From the NCBI GenBank assembly GCA_031771865.1, contig JASISA010000010.1, forward strand, positions 2,604,001-2,668,000: a stretch of 64,000 nucleotides of DNA, given 5' to 3'. Within the stretch, counting starts at the first letter, position 1. Each line of letters opens with the position of its first letter. Under the pieces are notes generated by a model. The model was given only the letters and a program-made list of their open reading frames with translations. It searched no databases and was not told where the DNA came from. The translations under genes were made by a program, and so were the position numbers. Shown piece by piece: positions 52,746 to 62,241 of the stretch. This DNA comes from Nothophaeocryptopus gaeumannii. Its lineage: Eukaryota; Ascomycota; Dothideomycetes; Mycosphaerellales; Mycosphaerellaceae.

Positions 52746-53900
52746 ATGAAACAGTTACTCACAGCGAGGTCAATCCCTCCCATGGACCTGATCTCGCCCT
52801 TTCTAACTGTCCTCCCCAAAGAAATTCGTCTCCAAATCTACGAGTACATTCTGGGTCACCAAACAATCCACGTCACACCTGGGACCGAATGGACCGGCGG
52901 ATGTGGCAATCGGCTCGAGCGGGTTTCTGGTACACTGCGACCTATCTATACACTCTGCCGTGTACCTGGCCTAGATACAGAAGCGTACGCCTTGACACGA
53001 GCCTTTGGAAACGCCGATGCGGAGCCTGCTCAATTGCCTGCGTGGGACGAAGCCTACTTTCCTGATGGAGGAGGCTCAGGGCCAAGTAAATGGGTCCGAG
53101 ACTTCGATGTTCGACATGCGGGGTGTGCGCATGGGAGTGCGAAAGTCCACTTGAATGGGTTTGAGGCGAAGGTGCCTTCCACTAAGATATACCTGTCACC
53201 GATACCCGAATCTCAAGCTGAGAAATCGCCGCTGAATTTGCAGATGTTGAGAGTTTGTTCTACCATCTACCAGGAAGCCCGCCGCATCCCCTTCACTGCC
53301 AATACCTTCATCTTCGAGGCGGGTGATCTCCAACGCGGACTATCCTCAATGGCCATCCAACTCTCCGCACCTTGGCAATTCCCCTCCATCTCCCACGCAA
53401 ATTTCCACATCTCCTCCTCTCCCTCCCCATCCCCCAATACCTTTTCGTCTCTTGGTCCTATTCTGGAATCACGCAAACGTCTCTCTGGGCTGCAGTGTAT
53501 ATCGCTGGACATCAAAATCTCCGCCCGCTTTCTCTCGCACGCGAGGGCTGATCTGGAAAAGCTGATGAATGAAACACGAGGACTTGTTAAGCCGCGAGTT
53601 GCGAGAGCGAGGGTTATTGTTGGATTTGATGATGTGGGGTGTTGGATGCCAAGGGCGGAGAGGAGGGCTTGGGCGGAGGGGTTTAGAGTGTGGTTGACGA
53701 TGGAGGAAGAAGATAATATGGGCGATTGGTTGGCGGAAGGGAAGGGCAAGGGGAAGGCGAGGATGGAGGGGATGAGGCCTGCTGAGGGCACGGAGACGGA
53801 GATGGAGAGGGCGTTGGAAGGGACGATTTTGCCGTATTGGGGTGGGATGATGTGGGAGTGGGCGCAGTATCCAAGGCTTTTGAAGAATTGGGTACAGTGA
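52746..53900 (+). CDS. F-box-like (DUF7730/2EXR-type) protein 1
   Basis: A single exon of 384 aa from the ATG at 52746; a second in-frame ATG lies 12 codons on. The family motif is near the N-terminus: FLTVLPKEIRLQIYEYILGH, continuing QTIHVTPG. The second conserved block, NLQMLRVCSTIYQEARRIPF, continuing TANTFIFE, lies near residue 165. The middle region carries loops unique to this copy (LSPIPESQ). The C-terminus has charged and Gly/Lys-rich stretches (MGDWLAEGKGKGKARMEG) and ends aromatic. Proteins of this type are numerous in Dothideomycetes; the N-terminal helices are F-box-like, but binding to Skp1 is unproven. Two relatives lie immediately downstream on the other strand. Confidence 0.8.
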   Translation: MKQLLTARSIPPMDLISPFLTVLPKEIRLQIYEYILGHQTIHVTPGTEWTGGCGNRLERVSGTLRPIYTLCRVPGLDTEAYALTRAFGNADAEPAQLPAWDEAYFPDGGGSGPSKWVRDFDVRHAGCAHGSAKVHLNGFEAKVPSTKIYLSPIPESQAEKSPLNLQMLRVCSTIYQEARRIPFTANTFIFEAGDLQRGLSSMAIQLSAPWQFPSISHANFHISSSPSPSPNTFSSLGPILESRKRLSGLQCISLDIKISARFLSHARADLEKLMNETRGLVKPRVARARVIVGFDDVGCWMPRAERRAWAEGFRVWLTMEEEDNMGDWLAEGKGKGKARMEGMRPAEGTETEMERALEGTILPYWGGMMWEWAQYPRLLKNWVQ

Positions 53901-54122
53901 GGAGGGTCGTGTTGATCTGACATAATGTCCTCTTGTACCAATCTGTTCTGACTCGAAATGAAACTTCGCTTTTGGGACCACTATCGATATTACCGTCATC
54001 TCCATGGCTCGACGCCTCTCCCCTTCAAATTGAGATGTCTGGCGCCTTGTGAGCGCTTCCAACTGGTCCTTGCATGAAGATGGAAGATGGTGTTTGGCGT
54101 CAGGTGGCAATGTGACGCTCTA
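53901..54122. other. interval between convergent F-box-like genes
   Basis: A 222-bp interval separating the stop codons of two related, convergent genes. Nothing else was recognised. Confidence 0.5.
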
Positions 54123-55382
54123 TCATGCTCCGCCGCTGTCGTCACTGCTATCGCTGTCGCCATCGTAGGCACCGTCGCCACCAATTTCGCTGTCGTCGTC
54201 GCTGTCGTCATGCTGTGGTATTGGCTTCATAGTCCGCAAAGCCAGTATGCCGTCCGCAGCACCTAGAGACTCCTCGATCTCCACTGCTTCTCGCCTCCTC
54301 GCTTCTCTCAGAAGACGCGCGGGGGAAGATGGACCCTCGTCATCTCCTAGCACGACTTGAATGTTTTTCAAGATCCGAGCCGGTCGCACAACTTGCATCA
54401 AGTCGCTTTGCGTAAGATACACATTGTGATGTCGCCCGTCATTTTCCAAACTTGCGAGGGATTGCTGCAAGAGCGTCAACCGCAGGTTCTTCAATGCACT
54501 GAAGCGTTCTACCGCCAAGTAGATCTCATCTCTGTCGAAACCGTCGACATGAATGGAAGTGATAGCTCCACGCTGACGTGGGGTAAGGACAACGTTCGCA
54601 AACTCTTGCAATTCGCGGTAGTAGTCGAAAGTGAAAATATTGAGAATATATGGCAAGAGGGCGGCTTCGTCGTAGATCTGACGACAAGTCTGTAGGAGGC
54701 CGAGGGAGAGCTTGGATGTCTTGTGCTGAGACTTCGCATATCGCATCTGCTTCGCCCATGCTCCTCCAAGATCATACAGTGGCACCGAGAAACCGGGCTC
54801 TGCGCCGAAAACAATACTGTCCTTGATGATGGCGTCAGAGTCTTCCAGAAAGTTGATGCACGTGCTATGTCGCTCCTCTGTCCTCGAGACGCATTGATCG
54901 CACGACACGCATTGTCCTCCTGCACATTGCGCTGGAATAGCGCTTTCGGGCTGCTTGCTCAACTGGTATGCAGTCTCTTCGGCGTCTGGAGCTTGACAGG
55001 CGGCGTAGGTCATCTTTGCGTGCTGATGATCAGTGTTGCGCAAGGCGCGGAATTCGCCAGCGCGCATGGCCTCTTTCTCGTTTGGATGGCATGCTCGAGT
55101 AGCTATATGAATCGTCTTAGCTCCAAGAACGTATTCGTAAATCCTATTCCTCAACTCCGGCGGTAGCTTGAGTAGAAGTGACTCCATGTTGTCTTCTTCG
55201 TCGAGACTATTGCTCTGAAACTCATCGGCCGTTCTAAACATCTCCAGTGGAGCTCTGCTCGTGTTGTTACCAATGGAGGGATTTGTCGTCTCGGTGTTGC
55301 CTCCTTCGTCGTAAGTGTTGCTCTTGCACTCAACGGCGATTCGAGCCATCTCGGGCGAAGCTTTGCTCATGTTGTTTCCCAT
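54123..55382 (-). CDS. F-box-like (DUF7730/2EXR-type) protein 2, duplicated N-terminus
   Basis: A single exon of 419 aa. Before the family motif (LLLKLPPELRNRIYEYVLGA, then KTIHIATR) there is a repeated leader: residues about 2-32 (GNNMSKASPEMARIAVECKS...) and 38-68 (GNNTSRAPLEMFRTADEFQS...) are clearly related copies. A Cys-rich insert (CAGGQCVSCDQCVSRTEERH) is unusual and could bind a metal. The second family block is LGLLQTCRQIYDEAALLPYI, continuing LNIFTFDY. The C-terminus is strongly acidic (QHDDSDDDSEIGGDGAYDGD). It is oriented as the interrupted gene to its right. The function is unknown beyond the F-box-like helices. Confidence 0.8.
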   Translation of the reverse strand: MGNNMSKASPEMARIAVECKSNTYDEGGNTETTNPSIGNNTSRAPLEMFRTADEFQSNSLDEEDNMESLLLKLPPELRNRIYEYVLGAKTIHIATRACHPNEKEAMRAGEFRALRNTDHQHAKMTYAACQAPDAEETAYQLSKQPESAIPAQCAGGQCVSCDQCVSRTEERHSTCINFLEDSDAIIKDSIVFGAEPGFSVPLYDLGGAWAKQMRYAKSQHKTSKLSLGLLQTCRQIYDEAALLPYILNIFTFDYYRELQEFANVVLTPRQRGAITSIHVDGFDRDEIYLAVERFSALKNLRLTLLQQSLASLENDGRHHNVYLTQSDLMQVVRPARILKNIQVVLGDDEGPSSPARLLREARRREAVEIEESLGAADGILALRTMKPIPQHDDSDDDSEIGGDGAYDGDSDSSDDSGGA

Positions 55383-55625
55383 TATTGCATTCGTGTATTG
55401 GCTGATTGATATTATATCACGACCTTCGAGCGAGTCTGACGAGTTTCGCGGACACGGCTGAGTTGAAAAGTTACATCGCTGTAATCTTATTTTAGCGATT
55501 TCTCTATCACATGCTCAACTTCAGATCCGCATCGCACATGACCTGCCTCTGAGTGAACTCAAACTCAAGGTACGCGATGATACGAAAGTGACCTTCAAGC
55601 GGCACATCTTGTTTCAAAGACGCCC

Positions 55626-56630
55626 TCACTTTGCTGATGGACTGCGCTTGTAAGGCATCATCAAAGCATCTTCCATCTCCTTTGCAAGTCTTCTTTGATG
55701 AGCCCTTCCCCTGACCAGCTCGGGTGTCATACCATGGTGACCAACAACAACCCTGGCCTTCTTCACAATCCCGGAATCAGATGTCACCTCGACTCTTGAC
55801 GAAGGATTAATTGGTGTGCGTGCCTCCCTCACCCATGTCCACATATCCGAAGTCTCGACTCCTGGAAATTGTGCGAGACTAGACGCGATATCGTGGATGG
55901 TGCTAGCATTCTGCAACCGTATCGAGTTGATCGCGTGTCGCTGTCTGCGGGTCAGACCGGTAGTAGCGAAAAGCTTTACGTCGCGAGCGCTTCCAAAATC
56001 GAACGTGTTCAAGCAGTATGGCAACAGAGCTGTCTCTTCGTAAATCTGTCGGCAGACACGCAACACACTCAACTCGAAGCGCGAGTCCCTGTGCCGGACC
56101 TCAAGTCCTGTGTGTGGTGGTCCCCATCTGGCTTCCATATCCCGCTGAAAAGCAGCATCATACATACACTCGTCGTCGAAGAAACCTTTGCTGCAGACTG
56201 CGGTCTTGCAATAATAATCTGGTGTGTTGTCGAAGCCGCACGGATAGCGTTGCAGAGCGAAACCAGTTATCATCTGTCACATTGCTCATGCACAAGTCTC
56301 AAAGGATAACGTGGCTTCTTAAACAACAAGTCTAGGAGCTCACTGTCGTGACCCGAAGCTCGTGTATCTTCCGGCATCAGACTCACGGCGTACGTGGCCT
56401 CGTGCATTTGCGCTTCATAGCATGTTGTATGGGTAATCTTCCTGTATACTGCGACTGCGCCAGAACCACCTAGAGTTATCCCGCTCCAGAGGCGAGCTGG
56501 AACAGCGCCATGTTCGTTCTCTTCGCACTCTCTCGAACTAATATGTATGGTGTGGCCTCCCAACACATAGTCGTAGATTCTGTTTCGGAGCTCTGGGGAG
56601 AGCTGGAGAAGAGAAGATGTAGGAGCGGCG
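55626..56630 (-). pseudogene. F-box-like (DUF7730/2EXR-type) gene 3, frameshifted and split by a retrotransposon
   Basis: Two minus-strand frames together cover a family member. The upstream part, open from the LTR junction at 56630, carries SSLLQLSPELRNRIYDYVLG and HTIHISSRECEENEHG, then ends at a TGA near 56270. The rest is in another frame from 56273 (MITGFALQRYPCGFD, then SVLRVCRQIYEETALLPYCL, continuing NTFDFGSA) down to 55626. No GT/AG intron fits the break, so it is a frameshift. The 5' end of the gene is cut off by the copia element: on the far side (61930 to about 62090) the minus strand continues the same frame without a stop, but I found no ATG. The gene can no longer give its full product. 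Confidence 0.75.
56626..56630 (+). repeat. target-site duplication, left copy (CGGCG)
   Basis: CGGCG directly before the left LTR matches CGGCG directly after the right LTR (61925-61929). Five bases is the usual target duplication length for copia-type integrases. Confidence 0.88.
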
Positions 56631-56768
56631 TGTTGAAATATGTCGAACGCAGTGGCAGCAAGAAAGAGTAAGTGTGTTGTAGAAGTCTAAGTACAACCTG
56701 CGCCTAGAGACCCTTTTTGATCTCCTGCACTAGCGTGTGCACGTGCGCTCAGTACTGCTCCTTTAACA
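56631..56768 (-). repeat. copia 3' LTR
   Basis: 138 bp, TGTTGAAATATG...CTCCTTTAACA on the plus strand, identical to 61787-61924. The element reads on the minus strand, so this is its 3' LTR. LTRs of this length are short for copia elements. Confidence 0.95.
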
Positions 56769-56778
56769 TCCCCCCTCG
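56769..56778 (-). other. copia polypurine tract
   Basis: Read on the minus strand, CGAGGGGGGA directly precedes the 3' LTR, the position and composition expected of the plus-strand primer. Confidence 0.75.
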
Positions 56779-56947
56779 CTCGGCATACCGGCTTGTAAAT
56801 GAATGACTTCTCTTGTTGCCTCAGGCTCTTACCTCGACCGTCGTCCTTTCCCCAACTGACCGCTGCTGGACCATGCGCTTCTGCCCTTTCCATCTTGGAT
56901 GTTGCTGCGCGTCCACTACTGGCCAATAGTAGGCTTCGAACGTCTGA

Positions 56948-57334
56948 TCACATGGTAGCCTTTCTTAGCCCAAGTGAATGTCTGAACCCAGCGAATGCCT
57001 CTTTTGGTAGGGGTTTGGTTAGACCATCTGCTGTCTGCTTCTTGGTCTCAATCCACTGAACGTCAATGACGCCCTCGTCAACCTTCTCGCGTTGCCAGGC
57101 GTGCTGAATGCCGATATGTTTTGTACGGCTGTGATATCGAGGGTTTCGGCTGAGTGCCACTGCTCCGGCATTGTCACCATAGATCACAGTGGCGCCAAGC
57201 TGTTCGTGCCCAAGCTCTCGGAGTAAGTCTTGCAGCCATATCGCTTCCTTAGCCGCTTGTGTCTGTCCGACAAGCTCGGCTTCACAGGTTGACAATGCCA
57301 CCGTTGGCTGACGCTTTGATTGCCAAGATATCAC
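56948..57334 (-). pseudogene. copia RNase H domain
   Basis: A 128-codon frame with the copia RNase H pattern: SWQSKRQPTVALSTCEAEL (the Glu of the active site in CEAE), then LGATVIYGDNAGAVALSRNP (Asp in YGDN), the histidine in HSRTKHIGIQHAW, and a late acidic residue in KKQTADGLTKPLPKEAF. It ends in a normal copia C-terminus. The frame is separate from the reverse-transcriptase frame upstream, with a break between 57334 and 57453. Confidence 0.88.
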
Positions 57335-57452
57335 GGCACTGCCGATACTGAACAGATAGCCTGATGTTGATCTTTTGATGCGTCGTCACCCCAGCTGGCA
57401 TCGGTGAACCCAGTGAGCTTGCCAAAGTGGTCGTTGAAGACTAGCTCGTAAT

Positions 57453-58902
57453 CTATCGTGCTCCGGAGGTACCGCATAATTCGCTTAACTGCTGTCCAGT
57501 GTTCCTCAGTTGGATTTGCTGAAAACGGCTCACAACCGAGACTGCGTAGGCGATGTCTGGCCTCGTTCCAAGCATAGCGTACATCAGCGATCCAACAGCG
57601 CTTTGATATCGCTGGCGTAGTTCATCAGGTGCTTGGTAGCCGTCTGGTGCAGGTTCCATTTTGTTGGTAGTCATCATAGGCGTGTCTGTTGTACCTACAC
57701 GCCCATCACTCCAGAACCCGTGTGTCATGCCAAGATAAGAGTAGCAGGGCCCGAGATCAGTCATATTGAACCGCCTGCTCAGGGCACCTTTGGTTTCCTC
57801 GATTTGAGCATCATCCGGTCCAATAACGAGCAAGTCGTCTACATAGACTGCCACAATGGTACTCCTTTGACAAACACTGCCATGTCGGAAGCCAGCGCAG
57901 TGAAACCGATGGAAACAAGGAACTCAGACAGCGTCTTGTACCAGATCCGAGGTGATTGCTTGAGACCATATAACGCCTTCAGAAGCGAGCAGACCATGTC
58001 GTCGCCTTCTTCGTAGCCGTGTGGTTGTTCGACGTACACTTCTTCGTCAATATTGCCGTAAAGGAAAGCTGTGTTGACGTCCATTTGATCAATTCGCCAT
58101 CCTCGTGCAGCCGATAGAGCAAACAAAATCTTGTAGCTCATAGGCTTCACGGTTGGTGCAAAGACCTCGTTGTAGTCACTGCCCTCTTGTTGCTCGAATC
58201 CACGTACTACCCAGCGGGCCTTGTACTTGTTGATTGATCCATCGGCGTTGAGTTTGATCTAAAGACCCACTTCCCTTTGAGTATCTTTCCATTAATCAGC
58301 GAGCGTTTCTTCAGTCGCCAAGTCTTGTTCTTGCGCAATGATTCGTACTCGGCATCAGTCGCTTTGTTCCATTTGGACCAGTCAAACCTTGCCTGAGCTT
58401 CTTCGATAGTGCGTGGCTCATTGAGGATCCAGTCGGCGTACTGGTTTGCGAGATTGAATGCCATAACTGCATGGAATACCATGTGGAATTGCTTGGTCTT
58501 GCGTAGTCGCTTTCCTTCGATAATATGGCTCTCGTCCAGTCTTGCGCCAAGGTCATGGGGTTGTTGCTCTTCTTCAGGCGTGACGGGTTGCCAGTCATAC
58601 AGGCGGCGCTGTTGTTGTCTTGGAGGGTCCGGAGGAGCTGGCGTTGTTGTATCCTCGCTCTCTGTGTCTGAGACTGTCTGAGTCTCGATATCGTGCCCCC
58701 CTGACTCGGCAGTCTCAGGTTCTTTTGTAGGTGGCGCAGGGCCACACTGTTCGCTAAACACGAGATTCGTACGTTCCGTCCAGCTAGTGGAGCCAGTCGT
58801 GACAATGTAAGTAGAGTTGCTTTTGAAACCGAGCAACTGTGCGTCTTCTGTCTTGGCTTGAGCAACAACATGCCGCTTCCGCTTTGCTGACGGCTTCAAC
58901 AT
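57453..58902 (-). pseudogene. copia reverse transcriptase region, three frames
   Basis: Three consecutive minus-strand frames carry the reverse transcriptase. 58207-58902 has the linker after integrase and the N-terminal part (ARFDWSKWNKATDAEYESL, LINGKILKGKWVFR). 57839-58150 has RGWRIDQMDVNTAFLYGNID and LLKALYGLKQSPRIWY. 57453-57854 has the catalytic AVYVDDLLVIGPDD and SYLGMTHGF. The junctions near 58200, 57850 and 57450 are frame changes, so no active enzyme can be made from this copy. The catalytic aspartates themselves are intact. Confidence 0.88.
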
Positions 58903-59561
58903 GGTAGCAACACTGCCAATCTTGCGGACGTTGGCAAGGTTTGGGCGCAGGCCTGTACGCTTCTCATACGGCGTGCAGTCCAGTCGGGCATGTGGAGAGC
59001 GGTCACGGAGGTAGGCAAGTATCTCGGATCCAGGCCAGCTGTTAGCATTGTTGGCATTAGTCGATCCTCGAGTTTGTTGTTGAGGACCTCAGCATATCCG
59101 TTAGCTTGATGTTGCTCTGTGTCCGTGTATTCAAGGATAATGCCGTGGTCGTAGGCAAATGCTGCCAGCTCGTTTGATCGGTTCTCACCGGCCCTGTCGA
59201 AGTGAATGTGCCGGAAGGGCAGCTCTGGCCGGACATTACGGAGCATATAGTTGATCAGCGTGCTAGGTCCTTCAGAGCGCTGTCGTAGTGGCACGACCTC
59301 TGCGCAGTGGTCATAGCCGTCCAAAACAGTGATGAAATAGCGTGATCCATCGAAGCCTGGAGGATCCACTGGGCCAGCGATATCTGAGTGGATAACATCG
59401 TTCGTGTGGTGGCCCTGACGTATCTGACCCCGGTGCGGTCTTGACTTCATCCTGCCCTTAACACAGCCTTTACAGCGACAGTCGCCATCCGGCTTGAAGT
59501 GGTGCATGCCATCTACCATGTCAAACAGCTTGTTAAGGCTGTCGTCGCTCAAATGGCCCAT
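58896..59561 (-). pseudogene. copia integrase region
   Basis: A 221-codon frame covering the end of the HHCC zinc domain (CRCKGCVKGRMKSRPHRG) and the catalytic core (NDVIHSDIAGPVDPPGFDGS, FITVLDGYDHCAEVV, RHIHFDRAGENRSNEL). The two aspartates of the DDE triad are seen, and the glutamate is likely in HQANGYAEVLNN. The C-terminal part is cut by a frame change near 58900, where the next frame begins. Confidence 0.85.
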
Positions 59562-59624
59562 CCGTTCATGCCATAGCCGCGACTTTGTACTGTAGGCGGT
59601 GTAGGCGTCGAGATCGTCGGCTAG

Positions 59625-60314
59625 TCAGATATCAAGGGCCAGCAGGCCACTCTTGTATGTCGCTGAGAACTCGTATTTGCCCTGGACAATAGCGAGGCCA
59701 CTTGGCTTCTTCCGGATGCCATCAATGCCGTCCCAGAGCCTGCCGAGAGAGAGCAGATTAGCGCCAACATTTGGAGCGTAGTGAACATCAGGAACCCTAA
59801 GCAGGCGTGTCTTGCCGCCGTGAACCCTGCAAAGTAGCTGTATGGTGCCAATACTGATTGGTGTAATTTCAGTGCCGCCAATGCCACGCGAGGTAGATCC
59901 AATGACAGGTTTGAGGTCAATAAACACATCCTTTCTGCCGATAAGGTGGCCGTTTGCGCCTGAGTCGAGGATCCATACGTTGTACAGGTTGTGTGGGTCT
60001 GTCACAGCGGCCATGTTGTACCTAGGCATTGGTGCCCAGTCAGATGAGGCGTGCGAAGGGGCGTGTTTGTCCAAAGGAGCCTCTTCTGCGTTCTTTGCTG
60101 AGCCAAGTATTAGCATGTAATGCTTACTTAGCTGTTGACTCGATTGTTGATTTGCCATGCCCATCACGCTAATGCCTTGGTCATCTTCTTCGCTGTCCGC
60201 ACGCTGACGCTTCCTGTTGCCTTGCTTTGGAAACCACGGTGGTGCCTTGTGTGGATCCTGAACCAGCAGACCTTTGGATTGTGATGCTTCTTGCAATGTG
60301 GGCACTCTGGCCAT
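59625..60314 (-). pseudogene. copia aspartic protease region
   Basis: A frame with the protease active site VWILDSGANGHLIGRKD and the copia-type GVGGTEITPI-like flap (GIGGTEITPISIGTIQL), followed by the usual VPDVHYAPNVGANLLSLGRL. It is separated from the integrase frame by a stop at about 59625 and from the gag frame by an overlap near 60164-60314. Confidence 0.85.
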
Positions 60315-61036
60315 CGAGGCTTGTCGCCGCTATAGCTATCTTTGTTGGGGTTGTTGTTGCGGTGACTGTTGTAAAAGACCTCGGTCGATCCGACTGGTTT
60401 GAAGTTTGATGCTGCCGCAATAGCTTCGACCAAAGTGGCTTTTGTCTTGCCCTCTTCCACCAGTAAGGAATGCTGGAGGAAGTAGGCCACAATGAAGGGC
60501 TGGTACGATTCGCCAAGTGCAATCAAAAACAGTCGACAACAAAGGGCTCCCTGGGTCGGATTCATTTACTGATGCAGCGTCGCCAGTCGAGCTGAGTCTC
60601 TTGATGTCGTCCCACAGCTTTTAATTTCTTGCCCAAGCTTGCTAGGGTTGTTGTCGAAATCTGCAATGCTGATCTGGAGCAACTTTGCCTTTGCACGACG
60701 GTAGATGTTAGTCGTGTTGCCCTTGAAATGGGTCTTGAGATCTTCGAGTGCCTGTTGCACTGTCTTGTCGTCTTTCTTAGCGAGGTCCAGCTTGCTGCTG
60801 GCTATGTCGCCGCAGACGTTGTCAACCTCAGCATAGGCTTTGATGCGGTCTTCAGTCCACTTGTCGACACGTTTTGCCAATGCAGCTTCCTCATCACCGA
60901 CCTGGCGGGTTGGCTTGGCTTGCAACACGTGATTGTATCCCTTGATGAGGAGCTTGTTAGTGATCTTCTTGATCCAAACAGGCCATTGCTCGGGGTCGGT
61001 GAGCAGCTCGATAGTATCTTCTTTGGTGGAAGCCAT
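60164..61036 (-). pseudogene. copia gag region
   Basis: The likely gag ATG is at 61036 (MASTKEDTIELLTDPEQW), with the UBN2-like capsid helices (WIKKITNKLLIKGYNHVLQA, DLKTHFKGNTTNIYRRAKAK). The frame ends at 60566. The continuation (60565-60164) is in another frame and carries a CCHC zinc knuckle of form C-x2-C-x3-H-x4-C (CPHCKKHHNPKVCW). A run of A residues near 60625 is a possible site of the frame change. Confidence 0.82.
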
Positions 61037-61149
61037 AATAGATAGAAAAACATTCCAACCATCGTTGCTCAGCGTCTGCAGTTCGCTTTGGCTGTTGTGG
61101 TTACGGCAAAGATAGGGATACCCTAGCTTGCTCGCCCTACCGCTCGCCC

Positions 61150-61340
61150 TACTGTTCGCTTTGGCTGTTATTGGCTGATCTGGAACGCTCCGATCATTGT
61201 AGCCCAACATCTGCATTTTGCTTTGGCTATAGTTGGCTGATCTGGAACGCTCCGATCATTGTAGCCCAACGCCTGCATTTTGCTTTGGCTGTTGTTGGCT
61301 AATCCAGAACGCTCTGATTGTTGTTGCTCAGCGCCGAATA
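61150..61340 (+). repeat. 62-bp tandem repeat, about three copies, in the copia leader
   Basis: The unit around TTGGCTGATCTGGAACGCTC recurs with starts at 61171, 61233 and 61295, spaced exactly 62 bases apart. The first two copies are nearly identical over CTGATCTGGAACGCTCCGAT and the following bases; the third is diverged. A further partial copy (CGCTTTGGCTGTTGTGG) lies at about 61080-61100, inside the coding region. Confidence 0.88.
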
Positions 61341-61762
61341 TATATGGAGAGTTGTTTCAGGTGACTATGCTGCCCAACAAAGAACATGACTCAGAGGTTC
61401 AGTGTTCAGCTGGCGGTGTCCTCAAGCTGCCTTGGGAGTCGTTGGGGATCCTGCTACAAGATGGTTAGCTATGCTTTCAAAAACTTGCAAAAGGTCGTCG
61501 GATTGGGCATCATTTTTGAAGCTGTTAGGATCTGCAATCCCTGGACCCTTTTCTGGTTCCCTCCCAGGAAACAGCCGAGGCAGAGAGTTAGATAGAGGAG
61601 CACAGAATTGATGTTGCTCTTTCGATTGGTGATGGTTTCGAGTGCGTCGAAAAGGCAGAAATCGCTCAGGGCCGTGTCGCCTATGGCATCGAGATTCTTA
61701 TCGCAGTCTCGTAGTGTTGCATCTTATAAAAGATTGGATATATGCGACACGGTCATAGATTA

Positions 61763-61786
61763 GAGCGCAGAGCCGGGCTCATAACC
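61763..61786 (-). other. copia primer-binding site (half-tRNA type)
   Basis: Immediately inside the 5' LTR the minus strand reads GGTTATGAGCCCGG, followed by CTCTGCGCTC. Its complement (GAGCGCAGAGCCGGGCTCATAACC in two parts) resembles the 5' half and anticodon stem-loop of initiator tRNA-Met (the CAT anticodon in GGGCTCATAACC). Drosophila copia is known to use such a half-tRNA primer rather than the tRNA 3' end. Confidence 0.75.
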
Positions 61787-61924
61787 TGTTGAAATATGTC
61801 GAACGCAGTGGCAGCAAGAAAGAGTAAGTGTGTTGTAGAAGTCTAAGTACAACCTGCGCCTAGAGACCCTTTTTGATCTCCTGCACTAGCGTGTGCACGT
61901 GCGCTCAGTACTGCTCCTTTAACA
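61787..61924 (-). repeat. copia 5' LTR
   Basis: 138 bp, identical to 56631-56768. For the minus-strand element this is the 5' LTR and should contain its promoter and the R region. Confidence 0.95.
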
Positions 61925-61929
61925 CGGCG
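61925..61929 (+). repeat. target-site duplication, right copy (CGGCG)
   Basis: Matches the five bases before the left LTR (56626-56630). Confidence 0.88.
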
Positions 61930-62241
61930 GTAGAACTATTTTGAAGTACAGCCTCGTCGCCGAAGCATGCTCCTGAGGATTTCAAGCTTGTGAGACTGCT
62001 ACATTCATCGACTAAAGACCTCGATCGTGTCTTAGTGGACGAAATATGGATGTATTGATACAGTATGATCTGCCACGTTCGGAGGTGAGGTTGGCATAAG
62101 GCTACGAAAGCAAGCTATTCTTAGTCTCTGCCCTCCTCTCTCTTGCCGCCGCCTCAATCCTTCCGACTCTCGCTCAAAAAGCCACCCTCAATCCGACTCT
62201 GCGTTCTGTCGCCATGTCCAAGCACATCTTATCAGGACTCA
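61930..62241. other. severed 5' end of F-box-like gene 3 and start of the PDI-type gene promoter
   Basis: On the minus strand a frame continuous with the F-box-like gene 3 (once the insertion is discounted) is open for about 50 codons and contains EAVLQNSSTAA next to the insertion point, with no ATG seen. The plus-strand gene at 62242 begins at the right end. I cannot tell where the original gene started. Confidence 0.4.

Larger units (their letters stand above)
56631..61924 (-). mobile_element. Ty1/copia LTR retrotransposon, 5294 bp
   Basis: A full-length element on the minus strand, bounded by two 138-bp LTRs that I find identical at every base, starting TG and ending CA, and flanked by CGGCG target duplications. 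Coding remains appear on the minus strand in the order gag, protease, integrase, reverse transcriptase, RNase H (from 61036 down to 56948), which defines Ty1/copia (Pseudoviridae-type) rather than Ty3. A primer-binding site follows the 5' LTR and a purine tract precedes the 3' LTR. The coding region is split over several frames, so this copy cannot make an intact polyprotein although its LTRs look new. It is inserted in the F-box-like gene 3. Confidence 0.96.
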
